Source of the DNA: Cyanobium sp. CZS25K
GTDB lineage: Bacteria; Cyanobacteriota; Cyanobacteriia; PCC-6307; Cyanobiaceae
Direction of reading: 5' to 3'
Length of the DNA: 64,000 nucleotides
NCBI GenBank assembly: GCA_030373325.1
Contig: JAUCZB010000011.1
Span: forward strand, 1-64,000
The position numbers and the translations under genes are program-made. The notes below the pieces were generated by a model that saw nothing but the letters and a program-made list of their open reading frames with translations, made no database searches and was not told where the DNA came from. Shown here piece after piece: positions 20,881-30,568 of this stretch. Numbering within the stretch: the first letter of the stretch is position 1; every line of letters begins with the position of its first letter.

Positions 20881-22761
20881 TCAGAGGTAGAAGCCCACCG
20901 TGGTCACCACGCGGGTGCCCCGCTCCCGCAGGGCCCGCCGCAGGCGCAGCGTCGACTGGTTGTGCAGCAGGTTCTCCCAGCGGTGCCGGGTGACGAACAC
21001 CGGCAGCACGACCATGCAGAAGGCATGGCGATCCTTGTGGTGCGCCTGCTCAAAGCGGTGAACGAAGTCCGCCACCGGATCCACCAGGGAGCGGTAGGGC
21101 GATGGCAGCACCTCCAGCGGCACGTCCGGCAGCTGGCGGCGCCACTGTTCGCTCAGGGCCTCGGCATGGTCACCGATGAGATCCACATGCACGGCCACCA
21201 GGTCGCTGGCGACGCTGCGGGCGAAGCAGAGCGCTTCGTAGCTGCCCCGGTGCAGCTGGCCCACCAGCACCACCGTGGGAAGGCCCCCACCGGGCGGAGG
21301 GGAGGCCGGCAGGTGGAGGCGAAGCTCGGAAGCCAGGCGCAGACGCCTGGCCACGCGGTCGTAGTGGCTGCGGATGCGCCGATACATCACCACCAGCAGT
21401 GGGATCGCCAGCACCACCACCCAGGCCCCCTGGGTGAACTTGCTGACCAGCAGCACCACGTCCACCACGGCGGTGATCCCCGCACCCACGCCGTTGATCA
21501 GGGCCCTGGCGTGCCAGCCCCGGTCGCGCAGCTTCCGCCAGTGCATCACCATCCCCGCCTGGGACAGGGTGAAGCTGATGAACACCCCCACGGCATAGAG
21601 CGGAATCAGCCGGCTGACGCTGCCGTCGACGAGCACCAGCAGCAGGCCGGCCAGGCCGCTGAGGGCAAAGATGCCGTTGCTGAACACCAGCCGGTCCCCC
21701 AGGGAGCAGAGCTGACGGGGCAGAAAGCCGTCCTGGGCCAGGAAGGCCGCCAGGCGGGGAAAATCCGCATAGGCCGTGTTGGCGGCCAGCAGCAGGATCA
21801 GCAGCGTCGCCAGCTGCAGCACGAACAGCAGCGGGCCATCGCCGAAGATCCGCTCGCCCAGCTGGTACAGCAGGGTGGGTCCGTTGTCCTGCACCACCAG
21901 GCCGCTCTGGCTGGCCAGGGCGCTGATGCCGCTGAACATCAGGGCCAGCATCAGCACCATCACCACCAGCACCCGACGGGCGTTGCGCCACTCCAGGGGA
22001 CGGAAGGCGGCGACGCTGTCGCTGATCGCCTCGATGCCGGTGAGCGCGGCGCAGCCGGAACTGAAGGCCCGCATCAGCAACAGGGGGCCGATGGCCTGCA
22101 GGCCCTGGCTGCCCTGGTGGGCCGCCTCCAGCAGCCGCTGCTGCTCCGCCGCCGGCAGGGGGGGGAGCTGGCCCAGGCCTGTCTGTATTGCCCCCGCCAC
22201 CAGCAACGTCACGACGGCCCCCATGAACAGATAGGTGGGCAGGCTCAGCAACCGGGCGCTGGAGCTCACGCCGCGCAGGTTGGCGAGCATCACCAGCAGC
22301 ACCGCCAGCAGACAGAGGGGCGCCCGCTCGGGGTCCAGCACGGGAAAGTAGGAGGTGAGGGCGGCGATGCCGGCGGCCACGCTCACCGCCACCGTGAGCA
22401 CGTAGTCGATCGAGAGCGCGGCTCCGGCCACCAGGCCAGCTCCCTGACCGAGGTTCTGCTGGGAAACCCGGTAGGAGCCGCCCCCGTGGGGGTAGGCCCT
22501 GATCGTCTGCCGGTAGCTGCTGGCGACGATCAGCATCAGCGCCACGATCAGGGCCGTGATGGGCAGGGTGAAGGAGAGGGCCGCCGCCCCGCCCATCCCC
22601 AGCACCAGAACGATTTCCTGGGTCGCGTAGGCCACCGAGGAGAGGGCGTCGGAGCTGAGGATCGCCAGCGCCTCGGCGTTGCTGTAGCGCTCTTCGTGGT
22701 GGGCACTGGTGGGCAGGGGAGTGCCGATGAGCCGGCGCCGCAGGCTGTCGAGACCGGGCAT
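20881..22761 (-). CDS. APC-superfamily amino acid permease-like protein
   Basis: SSDALSSVAYATQEIVLVLGMGGAAAL, RAYPHGGGSYRVSQQNLGQGAGLVAGAALSIDYVLTVAVS; start chosen at MPGLDSL. Confidence 0.85.
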   Translation of the reverse strand: MPGLDSLRRRLIGTPLPTSAHHEERYSNAEALAILSSDALSSVAYATQEIVLVLGMGGAAALSFTLPITALIVALMLIVASSYRQTIRAYPHGGGSYRVSQQNLGQGAGLVAGAALSIDYVLTVAVSVAAGIAALTSYFPVLDPERAPLCLLAVLLVMLANLRGVSSSARLLSLPTYLFMGAVVTLLVAGAIQTGLGQLPPLPAAEQQRLLEAAHQGSQGLQAIGPLLLMRAFSSGCAALTGIEAISDSVAAFRPLEWRNARRVLVVMVLMLALMFSGISALASQSGLVVQDNGPTLLYQLGERIFGDGPLLFVLQLATLLILLLAANTAYADFPRLAAFLAQDGFLPRQLCSLGDRLVFSNGIFALSGLAGLLLVLVDGSVSRLIPLYAVGVFISFTLSQAGMVMHWRKLRDRGWHARALINGVGAGITAVVDVVLLVSKFTQGAWVVVLAIPLLVVMYRRIRSHYDRVARRLRLASELRLHLPASPPPGGGLPTVVLVGQLHRGSYEALCFARSVASDLVAVHVDLIGDHAEALSEQWRRQLPDVPLEVLPSPYRSLVDPVADFVHRFEQAHHKDRHAFCMVVLPVFVTRHRWENLLHNQSTLRLRRALRERGTRVVTTVGFYL

Positions 22762-22895
22762 GCGTCGTCGGATCCGCCGCTGAATCAACGGGAACGCTAG
22801 GGGCCGTGACAACAGGCCTGCACCACGGGCCGGTGCCACCGGCAGGCGCCAACGGATTCAATGACTAGGGTTTTTGGGATTGGTGAACCGTCGCG

Positions 22896-25661
22896 TTGAA
22901 TCCTGCCGCTCCTGCCAGTCCCTGGCACGCTCTGAGTCCTGAGCAGTGCCTGGAGAGGCTGGCGGCCAGCTCCGAGGGTCTGAGCACGGCCGGGTGCGCC
23001 GAGCGGCTGGCCAGGGTGGGGCTCAACCGGCTGGAGCTCAAGGCCGGCCGCAGCCACCTGCGCATCCTCTGGGATCAGTTCAGCAACGTGATGCTGATCA
23101 TGCTGCTGGCCGTGGCGGCGGTCTCGGCCGGGGTGGCTTTCGCGGCCCAGCGGTTCCCCAAGGATGCGATCGCCATCGTGCTGATCGTGGGCCTCAACGC
23201 CCTGCTCGGCTACCTGCAGGAGAGCCGTGCCCAGCAGGCCCTGCAGGCCCTGCGCACCATGGCCCAACCCCTGGTGACCGTGCGTCGTGACGGGATCTGG
23301 GAGCGGCTGCCCAGCGAGCAGCTGGTGCCGGGGGATCTGATCCGGCTGGAGGCGGGGGATCGGGTGCCGGCCGATGCCCGCCTGCTGGAGGTGGCCGAAC
23401 TGGGTCTACGGGAGGCGGCCCTCACCGGCGAGGCCGAAGCGGTGAACAAGCAGGCCCTGCTGGTGCTCGAGGTCTCCACGCCGGTGCTGGAACGCCAGAA
23501 CTGTGTCTTCCAGGGCACTGAGGTGGTGCGGGGCCGCGGTCTGGCGGTGGTCACGGCCACCGGCATGGGCACCGAACTGGGAAAGATCGCCCAGATGATC
23601 AACACCGCCGGCGGTGAGACCACGCCGCTCCAGGAGCGGCTCAACGGCCTGGCGCATGTGCTGGTGGGCGCGGCCCTGGCCATGGTGGCGGTGGTGGTGC
23701 TTCTGGGCTGGCTGATGGGCCAGCAGCTCCTCGACCTGCTCGAGGTGGGGCTGTCGATGGCGGTGGCGATCGTGCCGGAGGGACTGCCCGCCGTGATCAC
23801 CGTCACCCTGGCGATCGGAACGCAGCGGATGGTGGAGCGCGCCGCCCTGATCCGGCGTCTGCCGGCGGTGGAGGCCCTGGGGTCGGTCACCGTCATCTGC
23901 ACGGACAAGACCGGCACCCTCACCCAGAACCGTCAGGTGGTGCAGGAGCTGCGCAGCGGCACGCGCTCCCTGGTGGTCAGCGGCAACGGCTACGAGCCCT
24001 CAGGTGACTTCCGGGCGTCCGAGCTGGTGCCGCCCGAGGGAGCCACCGCGGGGCTGGCGGCCGGCGCTCGCGACCTGCTGCTCCTGGCCGGGGTGCTCTG
24101 CAGCGACGCCGAACTCAAACAGGAAGCGGACGGCCGCTGGGAGATCCTCGGCGACCCGACGGAGGGAGCCCTGGTGGTGGCCGCCGCCAAGGCGGACCTC
24201 GACGGCTTCGCCCTGCGCAGCCACTACCGGCGGCTGGCGGAGATTCCCTTCAGCTCGGAACGCCAGCTGATGGCGGTGTGGGTGCAGGACAAGGAGGGTT
24301 CCCTGCAGATCCCCCTGGGGGGGACGGCCGCCGGCTCCACCACCTTGATGATCAGCAAGGGGGCGCCGGAGGTGATCCTCGCCACCTGTGACCGCTGGCT
24401 GGATGGCTCCGGGGTGGCGGCTCTCACCGAACCGCAGCGCCAGTGGTGGCTGACCCAGGCCCGGGGCCTGGCGGCTTCTGGCCTGCGGGTGCTGGCCTTC
24501 GGTTGCGCCCCCCACCACCCCAGCCCGGAGCAAGAGCTCGAGCACCAGGTGCTGCTCGGCCTGATGGCCCAGCTGGATCCCGCCCGGCCCGAGGTGGCCC
24601 TGGCCGTGCACCGTTGCCGGGAGGCCGGCATCCGGCCGGTGATGATCACCGGCGACCATCCCCTCACTGCCGCCGCCATCGGCGAATCGATCGGGCTGGT
24701 GGAGGCGGGGCCCGAGGTGGTGCTGGGCAAGCAGCTGGAGGCCGCCGATGCCGCGGAGCTCGCCGCCATGGTGAGCCGCTGCAGCATCTATGCCCGGGTG
24801 CCGCCCGAGCAGAAGCTGCGCATCGTCAAGGCCTTCCAGGGTCTCGGGCAGGTGGTGGCCATGACCGGTGACGGCGTCAACGACGCCCCGGCCCTGAAAC
24901 AGGCCCATATCGGCATCGCCATGGGCATCACCGGCACGGAGGTGAGCAAGGAAGCCTCCGACATGGTGCTGCTCGACGACAACTTCGCCACCATCGTCAA
25001 TGCGGTGGAGCAGGGCCGGCTGGTGTACGCCAACATTCGCCGCTTCATCAAGTACATCCTCGGCAGCAACGTGGGGGAGCTGATCACCATCGCCTCGGCG
25101 CCCCTGCTGGGTCTGGTCGGCGTGCCGATGACGCCCCTGCAGATCCTCTGGATGAATCTGGTGACCGACGGGCTGCCCGCCCTGGCCCTGGCCCTGGAGC
25201 CCGGTGAGGAGGGGTTGATGCAGCGCCCCCCCGCCGAGCCCGGGGAGTCGATCTTCGCCCGCGGGATCGGCAGTTACATCCTGCGCATCGGGGTGGTGTT
25301 CGCCGCCATCACCATCGCGATGATGCTGTTCGTCGCCCATACGGGCAGACCCTGGAAGACCATGGTCTTCACGACGCTGTGCCTGGCCCAGATGGGCCAT
25401 GCGCTGACAACCCGCAGTGAGCGGCCCCTGATCCAGGTGGCGCCCCTCTCCAACCCCTGGCTGCTGGGGGCTGTGGTGTTCACCACCCTGCTGCAGTTGT
25501 CCCTGCTTTACGTTCCCGTTCTGTCCCGATTCTTCGGGACGATACCGCTGTCTCTCCAGGATCTGGCCATCTGCATAGGCTTCAGTCTGGTGTTTTTCCT
25601 CTACCTGGAACTGGAGAAATTCTGGCGACTGTGGCGCCGCCTTTCGGCCGCCCACGCCTGA
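22896..25661 (+). CDS. P-type cation-transporting ATPase (PMA1/PacL-like, P2 type)
   Basis: [80 protein letters not shown] start. Confidence 0.93.
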   Translation: MNPAAPASPWHALSPEQCLERLAASSEGLSTAGCAERLARVGLNRLELKAGRSHLRILWDQFSNVMLIMLLAVAAVSAGVAFAAQRFPKDAIAIVLIVGLNALLGYLQESRAQQALQALRTMAQPLVTVRRDGIWERLPSEQLVPGDLIRLEAGDRVPADARLLEVAELGLREAALTGEAEAVNKQALLVLEVSTPVLERQNCVFQGTEVVRGRGLAVVTATGMGTELGKIAQMINTAGGETTPLQERLNGLAHVLVGAALAMVAVVVLLGWLMGQQLLDLLEVGLSMAVAIVPEGLPAVITVTLAIGTQRMVERAALIRRLPAVEALGSVTVICTDKTGTLTQNRQVVQELRSGTRSLVVSGNGYEPSGDFRASELVPPEGATAGLAAGARDLLLLAGVLCSDAELKQEADGRWEILGDPTEGALVVAAAKADLDGFALRSHYRRLAEIPFSSERQLMAVWVQDKEGSLQIPLGGTAAGSTTLMISKGAPEVILATCDRWLDGSGVAALTEPQRQWWLTQARGLAASGLRVLAFGCAPHHPSPEQELEHQVLLGLMAQLDPARPEVALAVHRCREAGIRPVMITGDHPLTAAAIGESIGLVEAGPEVVLGKQLEAADAAELAAMVSRCSIYARVPPEQKLRIVKAFQGLGQVVAMTGDGVNDAPALKQAHIGIAMGITGTEVSKEASDMVLLDDNFATIVNAVEQGRLVYANIRRFIKYILGSNVGELITIASAPLLGLVGVPMTPLQILWMNLVTDGLPALALALEPGEEGLMQRPPAEPGESIFARGIGSYILRIGVVFAAITIAMMLFVAHTGRPWKTMVFTTLCLAQMGHALTTRSERPLIQVAPLSNPWLLGAVVFTTLLQLSLLYVPVLSRFFGTIPLSLQDLAICIGFSLVFFLYLELEKFWRLWRRLSAAHA

Positions 25662-25849
25662 TGTTCACCGACCCGGGGCGGCGGGGTCAGACCCATCGCG
25701 CTCGCCAGCCCCGCAGGGATCAGGTGATTGATAACGACAACTTGCAGATCCCATAGGACTTTCCTTCCTGGAAAGGCCTCCACGCCGCTCCAGGGATCTT
25801 AGTCTTCGCCACCACGCGGGCCATCTCAGGACCCGACCGTTCTCCCGCC

Positions 25850-27706
25850 ATGACCCTGTTCTTCGCCCAGACAGCCTGGCTGGTCCCCCTCTATCCATTG
25901 CTGGCGGCCCTGGCGTCTCTGGCCTGGTCGCCCGGCTTCATCTGGAAGACGGGACCACGCCCCTGCGGCTACCTCAACCTGACGATGGTCAGCGTGGCCT
26001 TCGCCCACAGCCTGCTGGCCCTGCTGGCGGCCAATGCCCACCCGGCATCCCTGCCGCTGCACTTCGGCTGGACCTGGCTGAACACGGCCGGCCTGTCCAT
26101 CGGCTTCGACGGTTCGATCACCCAGCCGGCCCTGATCGCCACCCTGCTGGTCACCGGGGTGCACGTGCTGGCCCAGATCTTCGCCATCGGGTATCTGGAG
26201 ATGGACTGGGGCTGGCCAAGATTCTTCGGCTCGCTCAGTTTCTTCGAGGCCGGTCTTTGTGCACTTCTGCTCACGGATTCACTGTTCTTCAGCTATGTGA
26301 TTCTGGAGCTTCTCACGCTCGGCACCTATCTCATCGTCGGCACGTGGTACAACCAGTCGCTGGTGGTGAAAGGAGCCCGGGATGCCTTCCTCACCAAGCG
26401 CATCGGTGACCTCATTCTTCTGGCCGGTCTGGTGGCGATCCTGCCGGTCACGGGCACCTGGAACTTCGGCTCCCTCGTCGAGTGGGCCGCGGCCCAGGCC
26501 CCGGGCAGCCTGCCCCTGAGCCAGCAACTGATCCTGCTGGCCCTGGTGGCCGGTCCGATGGGCAAGTGCGCCCAGATTCCCCTGCACCTCTGGCTCGATG
26601 AAGCCATGGAGGGGCCCCTTCCCTCCACGGTGCTGCGGAACTCTGTGGTGGTTGCCGGTGGGGCCTGGGTGCTGCTGAAGCTCCAGCCCATGCTGGCCCT
26701 CAGCCCCCTGGTGACCACGGTGCTGGTGGTGGTGGGCGGCACCACGGCCCTGGTCGGCGCCCTGATCGCCCTGGCCCAGATCGACATCAAGCGGGCCCTC
26801 TCCTTCCTCGCCAGCAGCTGGATGGGGCTGCTGTTCCTGGCGGTGGGGCTCGGCGATCCCTCCGTGGCGGGCCATCTGTTGCTGGTCTACCCCCTGCCGA
26901 TGGCGCTGGTGCTGATGGCGGTGGGCACGGTGATCGTCAGCAACGTCACCCAGGACCTCACCCAGCTCGGCGGGCTGTGGAGCCGCCGGCCGCTGGTGGG
27001 GCTGGCCTTCCTCACCGGGGCCGGCGGCCTGATGGCCCTGCCGCCCTTCGGCGGCTTCGCCGCCATCCGCGAGCTGCTGGAGCTCTGCTCCGCCAGTGCC
27101 CAGCCGGCCCTGCTGGGGGGCTTCGTGCTCGTCACGAATGCCCTGATGGCGGCGGGCCTGGTGCGGGTCTTCGGCCTGATCTGGGGGGGCCGACCCAGCG
27201 TGTTCACCGTGCGCTCCGCCGAGGTGCTCTGGCTGATGGTGCTGCCCACCCTGCTGCTGATGGGTGTGGTGCTGCACCTGCCGATCCTGCTGGCCCGCTT
27301 CGGGGTTTTCGCTGCCACCCCCCTGCTGGGCTGGGGTCCGGCGGCGGTGCCGCTGCTGCTCTCCACCCTGGTGGGCGGCGGCCTGTCGGCGGTGTTCTAC
27401 CTGCGGCCCCATCCCCTGGCCCAGCTGCCTGCCGCCCTGGGCGGTCTGCAGGACTGGCTGGCCCACGACATGCAGACCGAGCGCTTCTACCACCGCACCG
27501 TGGTGTGGCTGGTGGTGGCCCTGACCCGGATCAGCGCCTGGCTGGATGAACGGCTTGTGGATGGCTTCACCGGCGCCACCGGTGCCATCGCCCTCCAGGG
27601 GGCAAGGCGCCTCAGCTTCACCACCTCGGGACGCTCCCAGGCCTATGCCCTCACCGTGGTTCTGGGGGTGCTGCTGATGGCCGCCTGGCTTCTGACAGGC
27701 TTCTGA
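25850..27706 (+). CDS. ndhF4: NAD(P)H-quinone oxidoreductase subunit F, CO2-uptake type
   Basis: MTLFFAQTAWLVPLYPLLAALASLAWSPGF; GYLEMDWGWPRFFGSLSFFEAG, GPMGKCAQIPLHLWLDEAMEGPLPSTVLRNS; location near ndhD/cupB supports the F4-type paralog. Confidence 0.88.
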   Translation: MTLFFAQTAWLVPLYPLLAALASLAWSPGFIWKTGPRPCGYLNLTMVSVAFAHSLLALLAANAHPASLPLHFGWTWLNTAGLSIGFDGSITQPALIATLLVTGVHVLAQIFAIGYLEMDWGWPRFFGSLSFFEAGLCALLLTDSLFFSYVILELLTLGTYLIVGTWYNQSLVVKGARDAFLTKRIGDLILLAGLVAILPVTGTWNFGSLVEWAAAQAPGSLPLSQQLILLALVAGPMGKCAQIPLHLWLDEAMEGPLPSTVLRNSVVVAGGAWVLLKLQPMLALSPLVTTVLVVVGGTTALVGALIALAQIDIKRALSFLASSWMGLLFLAVGLGDPSVAGHLLLVYPLPMALVLMAVGTVIVSNVTQDLTQLGGLWSRRPLVGLAFLTGAGGLMALPPFGGFAAIRELLELCSASAQPALLGGFVLVTNALMAAGLVRVFGLIWGGRPSVFTVRSAEVLWLMVLPTLLLMGVVLHLPILLARFGVFAATPLLGWGPAAVPLLLSTLVGGGLSAVFYLRPHPLAQLPAALGGLQDWLAHDMQTERFYHRTVVWLVVALTRISAWLDERLVDGFTGATGAIALQGARRLSFTTSGRSQAYALTVVLGVLLMAAWLLTGF

Positions 27707-27742
27707 TCGTCCCCGGCAGGTCTGCAGCCCCATGGGCCAGAC

Positions 27743-29332
27743 GTGGAGCGAAACCAACGCGTTCCAACCCTTCCCCCCTACGCCGAAGCGGTCGAGCATG
27801 TCGCGGAGCTACCCTGGCGGGAACGGCTGAACGGGTGGGTCACCGCCTTGGCTCGACATCCCCGAAGTAAAAACTGGTGGATCCATGGGTGGATCCATGG
27901 AGGGGGGCCAACCGGCTTGTACGCCAGGGTTCGACGGCTCACCAAATTGATTCTGCGGCCGGAAACCGTGCTCTGGCTTCTGCTGGTGGCGTTGCTTCTC
28001 CTGCCGCTGGTCATGGTCAGTGCAATCTCCAGCGCCACCCAGGCCCAGATGAAGGTGCATGCGGAGGAAGTCTCCACCCTTGCTACGGATATCCGCACGT
28101 ATTACGCCGACAATGTGATCGCCCGTCTTCAGGCTGCTGATGGCAAGGCGGTTTATTCGGAGAACTACCGAGATGTGCATGGAGGCATCCCGATTCCGGC
28201 CACCCTTTCGATTGAACTTGGAGCTCTGTTCGATAACTCTCATGGTGACGGGCGTATCACTTATGAATTCATCTCAGACTATCCCTTCGCCAAGCGGGTA
28301 GTGCGTCCCTTGGATGAATTTGAAGTCAAGGCGATTCGCGCATTCCGAGAAGATAAGAGTCGCACAACCTTCACCCAGCTCACGGGGAATGGTCTGGGAC
28401 GTTCATCCTACCGGCTGGCAACACCGGTGATCATGCGTCAATCCTGTGTCACTTGCCATAACACCCATCCTGATTCGCCTAAGCGCGACTGGAAGGTGGG
28501 CGATATCCGTGGCATACAGGAGGTAACGGTTCGCGGCCTGCTTTTGAACAGCTTCGGCAAGATCGGATGGCTTTTCGGCTATGTGTTCCTGCTCGGTGCT
28601 CTTTCAGTCGTTGCAGCTGTCGTTTTTCAACGCCAGAGCCGTCATCTCCGGATCAGCAACAGCAAGCTGAACACCGTGCATGAGCGAGAGTCAGATCTGG
28701 CTGCGCGAATGAGTGACCAGTTGAAGGAACTCTCCCTGTTCGGTACGGCTGTGGACAACTCGATCGTGGGTATTGCCATTGCCGACATGCGCAAGCATGA
28801 CGCTCCTCTTATCTATGTCAATGATGCCTTCACCAGGATTACCGGTTACACTAAGGAGTTGGCGATTGGCTTCAACTGTCGCTTTCTCCAGGGTCCTGAA
28901 ACGGATCCAGCGGAGGTGCTGCGCATCCGGCAGGCACTTGCGCAAGGGCAACCCTACAGCGGTGAGCTGATCAACTACCGCCACGATGGCAGCCGCTTCT
29001 GGAATCGCCTCACTCTCTCTCCCGTGGGTGGAACAGAAGGCAAGCCCGATTTTTTCGTTGCCAATCAGGTGGATATCACTCACCTCAAGGTTGCCCGTGG
29101 CGTACCGGTTCAGGAGCTCACCAACCTCGAGCCTGATGTGGATTCAGCTCAGGAAGCCCTGGCCAACGCACGGCGCTTCTCCGAAGCTCTCCAGCAGAAT
29201 CTCCAAATGAGTGGTCAGTGCGCCGTGGAGCATGAGGCCTTTCTACTTTCAGAGGAACAGGCGCACAAGGAGCTGGCCAAGAGACTCTCCAAGATTTCCG
29301 GGTTGATTCAGCGCTACAGCAGTGATTCATGA
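27743..29332 (+). CDS. Membrane sensor: DUF3365/Tll0287-like heme domain + LOV-type PAS domain
   Basis: TM, then ATPVIMRQSCVTCHNTHPDSPKRDWKVGDIRGIQEVTV (CxxCH, codons 28445-28459), second TM, then LIYVNDAFTRITGYTKELAIGFNCRFLQGPETD...INYRHDGSRFWNRLTLSPV (LOV motif, Cys codon 28877-28879), C-terminal coiled region. GTG start uncertain. Confidence 0.82.
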   Translation: MERNQRVPTLPPYAEAVEHVAELPWRERLNGWVTALARHPRSKNWWIHGWIHGGGPTGLYARVRRLTKLILRPETVLWLLLVALLLLPLVMVSAISSATQAQMKVHAEEVSTLATDIRTYYADNVIARLQAADGKAVYSENYRDVHGGIPIPATLSIELGALFDNSHGDGRITYEFISDYPFAKRVVRPLDEFEVKAIRAFREDKSRTTFTQLTGNGLGRSSYRLATPVIMRQSCVTCHNTHPDSPKRDWKVGDIRGIQEVTVRGLLLNSFGKIGWLFGYVFLLGALSVVAAVVFQRQSRHLRISNSKLNTVHERESDLAARMSDQLKELSLFGTAVDNSIVGIAIADMRKHDAPLIYVNDAFTRITGYTKELAIGFNCRFLQGPETDPAEVLRIRQALAQGQPYSGELINYRHDGSRFWNRLTLSPVGGTEGKPDFFVANQVDITHLKVARGVPVQELTNLEPDVDSAQEALANARRFSEALQQNLQMSGQCAVEHEAFLLSEEQAHKELAKRLSKISGLIQRYSSDS

Positions 29333-30564
29333 TGTCGCCGTTCGCTATCCCAAGGCATTCTTCAGGCTTTGTGAGGAGGTATCTGCTCGGCTGCTGGCTG
29401 GGGAGCAGTATCTTGCTTAGCTTTTTTTTGGCTCTTTACGATATCTGGGAACATCACAGGCATATTGTGAGGGAAGGGGAGCAGACGGCCCATGTCGTCA
29501 GCGCCAGTCTGCGAACGCGCTTGACCAATCAGCAACGTCAGCAGCTGCTTGTGGCCTATGGCCACACGAATCGAATGGTGCGTTTCGACCGGATGAATTG
29601 GTTATTGGTGGTGGATGGAACCGGTCGCATTGCCTACACCTCACGACCTGCATGGCGCTCCCTGAGGATCATCGACTCCACGTTCGAAACTATTACTAGC
29701 GATGATGCCAACTTTCGTGCAGTTGTGCAGTGTCTTCGTGAACGGGCAACCGACTGCATGGAGCTCAGGAGTGGTAACTGGCCTATCCGTCTTTCCGGCT
29801 TTACGCTGGTTCGCCCAGTTTCGCAACCGCCTATGGATCTTGGCCTGCCACGGCAGAATTTCCTTGTCCTTGTTAACTTTGATTCGGGCATGCTCGTCGG
29901 TGACTTCCTGCAGGATCTGCCCATTCTGATGTTGTGGGTGCTTCTAGTCTCCTCCCTTCTCTTGCTGGCGCTGTGGTACGGCACAACCCGCGGGCTGATG
30001 CCCGAGTTCCTGGAGGCGAGCAACAAAGATTCCCTCACTCAATTGATCAACCGAACGTCATTCATGGAGCAAGCCATGGACGTTCTTGCCGAGGCTGAGG
30101 AACGGCAAACAGAGTTTATTTTCGCCATCCTCGACCTCGACCACTTCAAACGGATCAATGATACCTATGGCCACGGTTGTGGGGACGCCGCCCTTGCCTC
30201 GGTGGGCAGGCTCCTTTTGACCGTCACCAGGCCTGACGACCTGGTGTGCCGCTTTGGCGGTGAGGAATTTGCCCTGCTGCTTTCCATGTCCCGCTCGGAA
30301 GGCAGCAAGGCTTTGGAGAGGCTGCGTCTGCAACTGGAGATGAACTGCCTCCACTACAATGGGTATAAGGTTCCTCTGACGGCAAGTCTTGGGGCTGCGG
30401 CTACCAAACAGTGTGGTTATAGTATCGACTTTCTGTATAATTCGGCCGACAAGGCCCTCTATGCCGCCAAGCATGCCGGCCGCAACCGTGTTGAGTGGAA
30501 TGCCGGAGAGATAACGAGCCGCTTGCCCAGTTCCGCTGCAATTTCTGCTGCTACAGGCCCCTGA
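29329..30564 (+). CDS. Membrane-bound diguanylate cyclase (GGDEF domain, GGEEF motif)
   Basis: Two TM segments flanking a periplasmic region; DSLTQLINRTSFMEQ...FAILDLDHFKRINDTYGHGCGDAAL...VCRFGGEEFALLL (GGEEF at 30256-30270); ATGA overlap with the upstream gene. Confidence 0.93.
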   Translation: MMSPFAIPRHSSGFVRRYLLGCWLGSSILLSFFLALYDIWEHHRHIVREGEQTAHVVSASLRTRLTNQQRQQLLVAYGHTNRMVRFDRMNWLLVVDGTGRIAYTSRPAWRSLRIIDSTFETITSDDANFRAVVQCLRERATDCMELRSGNWPIRLSGFTLVRPVSQPPMDLGLPRQNFLVLVNFDSGMLVGDFLQDLPILMLWVLLVSSLLLLALWYGTTRGLMPEFLEASNKDSLTQLINRTSFMEQAMDVLAEAEERQTEFIFAILDLDHFKRINDTYGHGCGDAALASVGRLLLTVTRPDDLVCRFGGEEFALLLSMSRSEGSKALERLRLQLEMNCLHYNGYKVPLTASLGAAATKQCGYSIDFLYNSADKALYAAKHAGRNRVEWNAGEITSRLPSSAAISAATGP

Positions 30565-30568
30565 GTCG

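Noticed and set aside
20962-22800. 612-aa plus ORF opposite the APC permease
   Set aside because: His/Gln/Gly-rich antisense translation; the opposite strand has a clear transporter.
25662-25849. Small inverted repeat ctttcc-ttcct-ggaaag upstream of ndhF4
   Set aside because: Only a 6-bp stem and no recognisable CcmR/CmpR-type site; not enough to call a regulatory element.
26279-27799. 506-aa minus ORF opposite ndhF4
   Set aside because: Low-complexity antisense translation.
27878-27904. Repeat tggatccatgggtggatccatggagg encoding WWIHGWIHGGG
   Set aside because: Short in-frame duplication near a variable N-terminus; no evidence of a functional site.
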